This document shows positions 58,339 to 64,000 of a stretch of DNA of 64,000 nt, in pieces. A program made the translations under genes and the position numbers. Origin of the DNA: Aquipseudomonas guryensis (GTDB taxonomy: Bacteria > Pseudomonadota > Gammaproteobacteria > Pseudomonadales > Pseudomonadaceae); assembly GCF_014164785.1 (NCBI RefSeq), contig NZ_JACJFN010000001.1:496001-560000 (forward strand), read 5' to 3'. How positions within the stretch are numbered: position 1 is the stretch's first letter; every line of letters starts with the position of its first letter. A model generated the notes under the pieces. That model saw only the letters and a list, made by a program, of their open reading frames with translations, was not told the DNA's origin and did not search any database.

Positions 58339-59448
58339 TTATCGCCCCAATCTTTGCATTCGACTCGCCACTCGCTGCAATTGCGCCACATCGGCATTCA
58401 ACCAGCCACCCTCGACACAATATTCGCCAGCCATGTAGCGCAGAAAGTTCTCGCGGATCCGCTCATCCAGCGACCAGTCGGGAAACGCGCGTGCCTGTGC
58501 AATCAGCTCGTCTGCGGAATCGGCATGGCTGACCAGGCCCGGAATATTGAAAAACGCCTGCCCGAGGGTCAGCACCGGCTTGCCGAGCAGGATGCTTTCC
58601 AGACCCACGGTCGAGTTCAGCGTGATGACGAACTGGCTCGCCTGGATCAGCGCCTGGGTATTGTTGCCATTGGCGAACAGCAGCCGCTCATTACTGCGTG
58701 CCTGCAGCTCCGGATAGGACTCTCGGCTGGCCGGGTGCTCCTTGAACACCACCGTCATACCGGTCTCTGCCACCAGGCGCTCACCCAGGGCAAACAGCTG
58801 ACGCATATCCGCGACCCAGGGGGAGAACAGCCGCACTTGCGTATCACGGTCATCCTGGAACGGGATAAAGACGAAACGCTCGGGCAGCTCGATCTCCGGC
58901 AGCCCAGTATTGCGCGGTTTGCGCGGCACCAGCGCCAGCTCAGCACTGGTAGCACCCTCCGGCGCCTGGTAGTCGCGGAAGAAAGCGGCATCGCGCGGCA
59001 CCGAGTTGCGGTAGTTGACGCCCTTGGTGTCCAGGGTCGTGGTGTTCGGCAGCAGGCCGTTCTCGAAGAAGAACGTCTGGCAGTCCTGCGGCAGCAGCGC
59101 CAACAGCAGCTGACAATAGCGGTGCGAGCCGTTCCACATCGCCACATTGACGGGCTGTTCGCGCAGCAGCAAAGCCTGCACACGCAGGGCCATCCAGGCC
59201 AGCTCCAGGCGCAGCAACAGCTTGTACAGCCCGCCCTCGTACTTACGCTTGACCCGCCGCTCGTGGCACTTCTCCTCGATCAGCTGCGACCAATTGATGC
59301 GTTTGACCACATGCGGCAATTGCCAGGGCCTTGGCCAGGGCATCTGGGCTGGAACCACCACCTTGCCCTCAAGCGCCGTTTCATCGAGCAGGCGCTGGAA
59401 ATACAGGCGTTGATGCTTGGCCAGGGCGAAGAATAAAACCTTGTTCAT
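58339..59448 (-). CDS. KpsS-like capsule polysaccharide biosynthesis protein
   Basis: A 369-residue GT-B-like cytosolic protein of the capsule biosynthesis family (KpsS/LipB type). The C-terminal half has the family landmarks: FKEHPASRES near residue 245 and NSTVGLESILLGKPVLTLG near residue 285. KpsS in group 2 capsules is a Kdo transferase that builds the lipid linker. No capsule export genes (kpsC, D, E, M, T) lie in this window, so here it may instead act on the LPS core. One base separates it from waaL. Confidence 0.75.
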   Translation of the reverse strand: MNKVLFFALAKHQRLYFQRLLDETALEGKVVVPAQMPWPRPWQLPHVVKRINWSQLIEEKCHERRVKRKYEGGLYKLLLRLELAWMALRVQALLLREQPVNVAMWNGSHRYCQLLLALLPQDCQTFFFENGLLPNTTTLDTKGVNYRNSVPRDAAFFRDYQAPEGATSAELALVPRKPRNTGLPEIELPERFVFIPFQDDRDTQVRLFSPWVADMRQLFALGERLVAETGMTVVFKEHPASRESYPELQARSNERLLFANGNNTQALIQASQFVITLNSTVGLESILLGKPVLTLGQAFFNIPGLVSHADSADELIAQARAFPDWSLDERIRENFLRYMAGEYCVEGGWLNADVAQLQRVASRMQRLGR

Positions 59449-59505
59449 CTCTTGATCTCGCTAGCTTCCATTCACTCGGGCCATGCGACCCGAGCCGCCG
59501 TCAGG

Positions 59506-60582
59506 CTATTGCGGGCGCCCTTGCGGCAAGCGCGCGGCTACAACAGCCTCGGCAATTTCTACAAACATCTGCTGGGCTTGCTGGCGACTGCCACGCACGA
59601 AGTTAGCCACTGCCTGGCGCTCCGCGTCGTCGAAGGCAATACCAGCACGCGCCGCCAGCGCCGAGGCATAGTCGGGGTAAACACGGCCTTGCAACTGGCA
59701 GGCCTCAAGCAATGCTTCAATCTTGTGGGTATTCGAGCCGATCGCGAAAAATGGAGTGCCCGTCAGCAGGCAGAGCGTAACGCAGTGAAAACGCCCGGTA
59801 ATGACGCCCTGGCTAGCGGCCAGGCGCCCGAGGAACGCGGCATCACTGGTCGCACAGTATTTCCAGCGCAGAAGCCTGATCTGCTTGCGCTCGATCGTCT
59901 TTCCCAGCGTTGTCTGCTGCGCCTGGCGGCGCGCCCGCCAGGCCTTGAAACGGCTGCGCAGACTCTTCCAGACATAAGCTGGAAAGCCCTTGCCGGTTTG
60001 GATCAGCGGCAACGCCTGGATGCTCAGGTAGCCAATCGCAGGGTCCGCCGCCTGCTGCAGCGCCGCCCAGGCTTCCTGAGTGCGCTCCTCATAGAAGCTG
60101 CCATTGACCAGGAAACCCTGGCGCTGCGCCTGTGAGGACGGCGGAATCATGCTAAGGGTCAGATCGGGCACCACTCGGCTGGCGATCCCGACGGCAGCCA
60201 ATTCAGCCTGGCTGCGCTGATCGCGCAGGTAGATCCCACTAAACGCCCGGGCCGGCTCGATCAGTTGGGTATTGCGTTGCCACACGCTATTGATCAGGAA
60301 GCACGGCACACCGCGTTCGCGACAGAACGGCGCCAGCGCCACCAGCATCTGCGCCGCCCGCGCATCATCGTGCAGCGTGCCTTCGCCATTGATCAGGCAC
60401 AGATCGGCGCTGGCGATATCCTTCTGCAACTGCGGGTCGTCTCGCCAATCGTGGCGCATCGGACAGGCCCTGACGATACGAATCCCTGCCGCCGCGGCGA
60501 GCTCATAGATCTGCTTAACGACGATCTGACAGCCGTAATGTTTGTTGTGCGACGTGTCGTTGAAGAGGATGGCCTTCAGCAT
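59506..60582 (-). CDS. Polysaccharide pyruvyl transferase family protein
   Basis: A 358-residue cytosolic enzyme of the CsaB/WcaK family, which makes pyruvate ketals on sugars from PEP. The family blocks are visible: INGEGTLHDD near residue 65 and ITGRFHCVTLCLLTGTPFF with GSNTHKI near residue 265-285. Pyruvylation adds negative charge to the glycan. It lies four bases after the GT-B gene and 57 before the KpsS-like gene in the same operon. The sugar accepted is unknown. Confidence 0.82.
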   Translation of the reverse strand: MLKAILFNDTSHNKHYGCQIVVKQIYELAAAAGIRIVRACPMRHDWRDDPQLQKDIASADLCLINGEGTLHDDARAAQMLVALAPFCRERGVPCFLINSVWQRNTQLIEPARAFSGIYLRDQRSQAELAAVGIASRVVPDLTLSMIPPSSQAQRQGFLVNGSFYEERTQEAWAALQQAADPAIGYLSIQALPLIQTGKGFPAYVWKSLRSRFKAWRARRQAQQTTLGKTIERKQIRLLRWKYCATSDAAFLGRLAASQGVITGRFHCVTLCLLTGTPFFAIGSNTHKIEALLEACQLQGRVYPDYASALAARAGIAFDDAERQAVANFVRGSRQQAQQMFVEIAEAVVAARLPQGRPQ

Positions 60583-60586
60583 GCGG

Positions 60587-61852
60587 TTACTGCTCGACGG
60601 TGGAGGTGAGGGCTACGGACACGCCCGATGGACGACGACCTTCAAGCAGGTTCGTTAGCGCCTGGATATTCCAGGCCAGCCCGGAGCAGCCATGGGCTAG
60701 ATGATATTCGGCAAAATCGGCACTGCGCGCCAAGGCTGCCGCATGATCCTGCTCAATCCCACTGACTGCTGTTTGCAAGCCTTCGAGGGTCGCAACACAA
60801 GGGCCCAGAAAGCGCTCCTGGGCGAAGATATCCGCATCATCGCTGGCATTCACATAAAGCAGCGGGCGCCGCGCCAGGGCGGCTTCGATCACCGCGTTGG
60901 ACATGATGTTGACCACCACCGATGCGCACGCCAAGGCCTCGGCCAGACCACAGTCGCGCGGCAGCACCTGGACATTATCCAGCACCGAAGCCTCTTGCTG
61001 CCAGAACGGTACCTGGCTGCGCGGATGCGCCTTGACCAGCACCTGGTAGTCGGGATTGCGTGCCGCCCAGTCGCGTAACAGCCGATAGGTGCGCTGGTAG
61101 CCCGCCTCCTTTTCCTTGTCCGGCCCGACCCCCAGTACCAGCAGCACCCGCCGCCCCGGATCGGCTGGGGCCAGGTCGAAGGCCGTATCGATCATGTGCG
61201 AGCCAGCCAGCAACGCGGTAGAACTACCGAAACGCAACGCGCGCGCCTGCAGGGCTTCCAGCGAGCTTTGCCCGAACAGGAAGTAGTAGTCGTAGTCATT
61301 CATGCCCAGCCGCCGTGAGCTCTCCACCGTGGTGGCATGCGCCAGGTGCACCAGCAGAGCTTGCCGAGCGCTCAGCGCCAGACGCAGGAACGGCGAATAC
61401 AAACTACCGTTGCGATCATTCAGCACAACCTTCGGCGTGTAATGTTCAACCAGCCACTCGGCATGCGCCGCATAAGCGAAATAACGCAGCGGCACGGGCT
61501 GGGGTGGCCGCCGCAGCAGGCGTTCGCGCAGAAGGGTGCTCGCCTCGGGCAGGGCTGTTTCGATCAGGACGTGGCCACGATTGCGCAACGCCTCGATCAG
61601 CAGCTTCTTGCGCTGGAAGCCAATGACCTTGGGTGCCGACTGCAGCAACAGGAAGTCGCAGGGCTCGCCACCCGCCCCTGACGCCAGGCGAAAGCGCGCG
61701 AGCAAACCGAACAGCGTGTCGCCCAGCGCCTCGCGCAGGAAGCGTAACGCGCTGCCGAGCCAGCCATGCCGCTCGCGCAGCAGCAACCAGCGATAGCGAT
61801 CCAGAGCTGCCGCCTTGCCCGCCCACTGCCTGCCAACGGTGTCAGCACTCAT
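60587..61852 (-). CDS. GT-B-like capsule/glycan biosynthesis protein, unknown
   Basis: A 421-residue protein I do not recognise in detail. The C-terminal half has a pattern shared with KpsS/CDP-glycerol-type transferases: LLVLGVGPDKE, LVKAHPRSQVPF and MSNAVIEAALARRPLLYVN. The N-terminus is basic with several hydrophobic stretches (SALRFLREALG, TLFGLLARF) that may dock at the membrane. I start it at MSADTVGRQWAGK; its ATG overlaps the stop of the GT4 gene (ATGA). Distantly similar to the KpsS-like gene two places on, so an old duplication is possible. Confidence 0.6.
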   Translation of the reverse strand: MSADTVGRQWAGKAAALDRYRWLLLRERHGWLGSALRFLREALGDTLFGLLARFRLASGAGGEPCDFLLLQSAPKVIGFQRKKLLIEALRNRGHVLIETALPEASTLLRERLLRRPPQPVPLRYFAYAAHAEWLVEHYTPKVVLNDRNGSLYSPFLRLALSARQALLVHLAHATTVESSRRLGMNDYDYYFLFGQSSLEALQARALRFGSSTALLAGSHMIDTAFDLAPADPGRRVLLVLGVGPDKEKEAGYQRTYRLLRDWAARNPDYQVLVKAHPRSQVPFWQQEASVLDNVQVLPRDCGLAEALACASVVVNIMSNAVIEAALARRPLLYVNASDDADIFAQERFLGPCVATLEGLQTAVSGIEQDHAAALARSADFAEYHLAHGCSGLAWNIQALTNLLEGRRPSGVSVALTSTVEQ

Positions 61853-62985
61853 GCCAACCTCAGCGCCGCCAGTTGCGGCAGCGCCCAGAAGCACTGGCGC
61901 ACCGCCGCATCGGAAAACACCTCCAGCAAGCGCTGCACCATCCGCTGCTGCAGTGCCGGGTCGGCCGGTTCTTGCGCCTGCTGCACCAGAGCCTGGGCCA
62001 GCGCCACAGCATCGCCGAGGGGGAACAGCTGACCACAGCCGGCCACTACCTCGCGGCCACCGCCACAGTCGCTACCGATCAGCGGCACACCGGCGGCCAT
62101 GGCCTCCAGCAAGACCATGCCGAACGGTTCGTGGTCGGAGCTCAGGGCGAACACATCGAAGGCCTTGAAGTAGTTACGCCCGTTTGCCACCTGGCCGAGA
62201 AAGCGCACCGACTCACTGACGCCCAACTCACTGGCAAGGCGCTTCAGCGCCGTTTCCAGCCTGCCGCTACCCATGATCGCCAGCAGGCTGCCGGCCGGCA
62301 GCGCAGGCAGGGCCAGGGCGAAACCGCGGATCAAGGTGGCCTGATCCTTGTCCGGGTGCAGGCGGCCGACATTGCCGATCACCCAGGCGTCCTGCGGCAG
62401 GGCCAGGGCCTCGCGAGCCACTGCACGACTGCACTGGGCAGCCTGCACGGTGGCGATATCGATGCGGTTGTACAGGGTCGCGATGCGCTCGGCCGGCCAC
62501 CCTGGCAAGCAGGCGCGCATATCGTCGCGTACCGCATCGGAGACACCGAGCAAGGTCAGGCGGCGGCGGAAACAATTGATGAACAGCTGGCGCGAGCGCC
62601 GCTGGTACACGCCAAAGGCATGCTGCACGCCGAACACCGGCAGATCGCTGCCGAGCAGGGCGATATAGATCGGCTTGAAGCGATGAGCGATACACAGCTT
62701 GAAATCGCGCGAAGCGGCGATGCGCTTGAGGTCGCGAATCGCCTTGAGCTTGAGGCCACGGACCTCACGACTGGAGTAATCGAGGAAAATAACTTCGTCG
62801 GAAACCGAGCCGGCTTCGACCTCCGCGCTCGGCGCACCAGTCAGGTAGACGGTGCAGACTTTGTAGCGCGTACCGGCAAACAGCGCGGCGTACTGCCGCG
62901 CGCAATCGAGGAAGGGGCCGTCATAGCCATGGCAAAACTGCAATATCCATTGCTGTCCGGCCCCTGCAACCTCAGATGTTGTCAT
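61849..62985 (-). CDS. GT4 family glycosyltransferase (WapH-like)
   Basis: A 378-residue retaining glycosyltransferase with a GT-B fold. The donor-site motifs are clear: GNVGRLHPDKDQATLI near residue 205 and EPFGMVLLEAMAAGVPLIG, the E-x7-E signature, near residue 290. It should add a hexose from a UDP-sugar to the LPS core at the cytosolic face. By position next to the carbamoyltransferase it corresponds to wapH (PA5004) of P. aeruginosa; the sugar is not proven. It overlaps both neighbours, by 14 and 4 bases. Confidence 0.82.
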   Translation of the reverse strand: MTTSEVAGAGQQWILQFCHGYDGPFLDCARQYAALFAGTRYKVCTVYLTGAPSAEVEAGSVSDEVIFLDYSSREVRGLKLKAIRDLKRIAASRDFKLCIAHRFKPIYIALLGSDLPVFGVQHAFGVYQRRSRQLFINCFRRRLTLLGVSDAVRDDMRACLPGWPAERIATLYNRIDIATVQAAQCSRAVAREALALPQDAWVIGNVGRLHPDKDQATLIRGFALALPALPAGSLLAIMGSGRLETALKRLASELGVSESVRFLGQVANGRNYFKAFDVFALSSDHEPFGMVLLEAMAAGVPLIGSDCGGGREVVAGCGQLFPLGDAVALAQALVQQAQEPADPALQQRMVQRLLEVFSDAAVRQCFWALPQLAALRLA

Positions 62986-64000
62986 ACCAGTCCTTGCCGT
63001 CCTTGACCACGAGGATGTCTTCCATGATCAGGTACTGCAGGTCGGAGCCGTAGAACATGTTCAGTGCGTCGGTCGGCGAGCAGATCATCGGCTCGCCGCG
63101 GCGGTTGAGCGAGGTGTTCAGCGACACGCCGTTGCCAGTGAGCTTCTCCAGCTCCAGCATCATGTCGTAGTAGCGCGGGTTGTACTCGCGTTTGAGTACC
63201 TGGGCGCGCGAGGTGCCATCCTCGTGCACCACTTCGCCTACGCGGGTCTTCCACTCTTCGTTGACTTCGAAGGTGAAGGTCATGAACGGGCTCGGGTGGT
63301 CGACCTTGAGCATCTGCGGGCCGACGGTGTCGAGCATCGACGGGCAGAAGGGGCGCCAGCGCTCGCGGAACTTGATCTGCTCGTTGATCCGGTCAGCCAC
63401 ACCGGCCACGCTCGGGCAGCCGATGATCGAGCGACCGCCGAGGGCGCGCGGGCCGAACTCCATGCGGCCCTGGAACCAGGCCACCGGATTCGCGTCGACC
63501 ATGATCTTGGCGATGCGTTGCGGCATGTTGTCGATCTGCTTGAACACCGGCTTGCTCGGGTGACGGGCGCAGGCGGCAATCACGTCTTCGTTGGAGTACG
63601 AAGGGCCGAGGTAAACGTGCTCCATCTTCTCCACCGGCACGCCGCGCTGGTGCGAGACGTAGGCGGCGGCGCCGACCGAGGTGCCGGCGTCACCGGAAGC
63701 GGGTTGGACAAACAGCTCCTTCACTTCCGGACGGGCGATGATCTTCTGGTTCAGCTTGACGTTCAGCGCGCAGCCACCGGCAAAGGCGATCTTGCCGGTT
63801 TCCTTGATGATGTCACCCAGGTAGTAATCCATCATTTCCAGCGCCAGCTTCTCGAACAGCGCTTGCATGCTGGCGGCGTAGTGAATGTAGGGATCGTCGG
63901 CGATATCGCCCTGGCGTTTCGGCCCCAGCCACTCGATCAGCTTGGGCGAGAAGTAGTAGCCCTTGCCGTTTTCCTTGTAGCGACGGAAGCCGATGACGTT
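62972..64000 (-). CDS. Carbamoyltransferase, NodU/CmcH family (5' end beyond window)
   Basis: The last 343 codons of a carbamoyltransferase; the reading frame is open to the window edge, so the gene begins outside. The C-terminal domain is plain: FAGGCALNVKLNQKI, FVQPASGDAGTSVGAA and WFQGRMEFGPRALGGRSI, followed by SLNRRGEPM. The family uses carbamoyl phosphate and ATP to carbamoylate hydroxyl groups. In P. aeruginosa the equivalent (PA5005, wapO in some reports) carbamoylates a heptose of the inner core. The stop overlaps the start of the GT4 gene by 14 bases. Confidence 0.92.
   Translation of the reverse strand, partial: NVIGFRRYKENGKGYYFSPKLIEWLGPKRQGDIADDPYIHYAASMQALFEKLALEMMDYYLGDIIKETGKIAFAGGCALNVKLNQKIIARPEVKELFVQPASGDAGTSVGAAAYVSHQRGVPVEKMEHVYLGPSYSNEDVIAACARHPSKPVFKQIDNMPQRIAKIMVDANPVAWFQGRMEFGPRALGGRSIIGCPSVAGVADRINEQIKFRERWRPFCPSMLDTVGPQMLKVDHPSPFMTFTFEVNEEWKTRVGEVVHEDGTSRAQVLKREYNPRYYDMMLELEKLTGNGVSLNTSLNRRGEPMICSPTDALNMFYGSDLQYLIMEDILVVKDGKDWYDNI

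Noticed and set aside
58339..61852. Evidence for a complete group 2 capsule locus
   Set aside because: Two KpsS-like proteins alone do not make a capsule locus; no kpsC, D, E, M or T gene is in the window.

Overview
The window is chromosomal DNA from a Pseudomonas, probably close to the P. aeruginosa / P. mendocina / P. alcaligenes side of the genus. The basis is high GC with strong C/G third positions, FimX and NicD homologues, and a gene order that, from memory, follows P. aeruginosa PAO1 from about PA4928 to PA4961 and again from about PA4988 to PA5005. I could not run a search, so the species is not fixed. I see no prophage, insertion sequence, CRISPR array or rRNA.

Layout. 1-6034: a triple hairpin repeat, ygiQ, the membrane diguanylate cyclase nicD and alanine racemase alr, then a non-coding stretch with inverted repeats. 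6035-13197: replication and translation genes on the minus strand (dnaB; the rpsF-rpsR-membrane protein-rplI ribosomal operon; rlmB-rnr). 13312-13730: a strong promoter and two nearly identical tRNA-Leu(CAG) units, each with its own terminator. 13782-28819: a chemoreceptor, then a long minus-strand superoperon read nnrE-tsaE-amiB-mutL-miaA-hfq-hflX-hflK-hflC-(DUF2065)-hisZ-purA. 28884-37935: queG, orn, a membrane-anchored methyltransferase, rsgA, the motAB stator, an HDOD-type protein, rhodanese rhdA and psd.

37945-46542: an HPP-family membrane protein, a PilZ-type protein directly before fimX (twitching motility, c-di-GMP binding), serB, and a long Smp/AhpA-like membrane protein whose C-terminal part looks like a decayed class III nucleotidyl cyclase domain. 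46516-56360: LPS inner-core genes (waaA, hldE, msbA, a kinase-fold protein lacking the catalytic Asp) mixed with a LysR/SMR divergent pair, an FAD-oxidoreductase/aldo-keto reductase pair and a Nudix-like protein.

56330-64000: a tightly packed minus-strand operon for the LPS core or surface glycan: carbamoyltransferase (cut by the window edge), GT4 glycosyltransferase, two capsule-type (KpsS-like/GT-B) proteins, a polysaccharide pyruvyl transferase, an O-antigen ligase (waaL) and an MptE/GT42-like protein. This is the most variable-looking part of the window and the best place to look for new chemistry. The rest is mostly core genome, and most findings there are local oddities.
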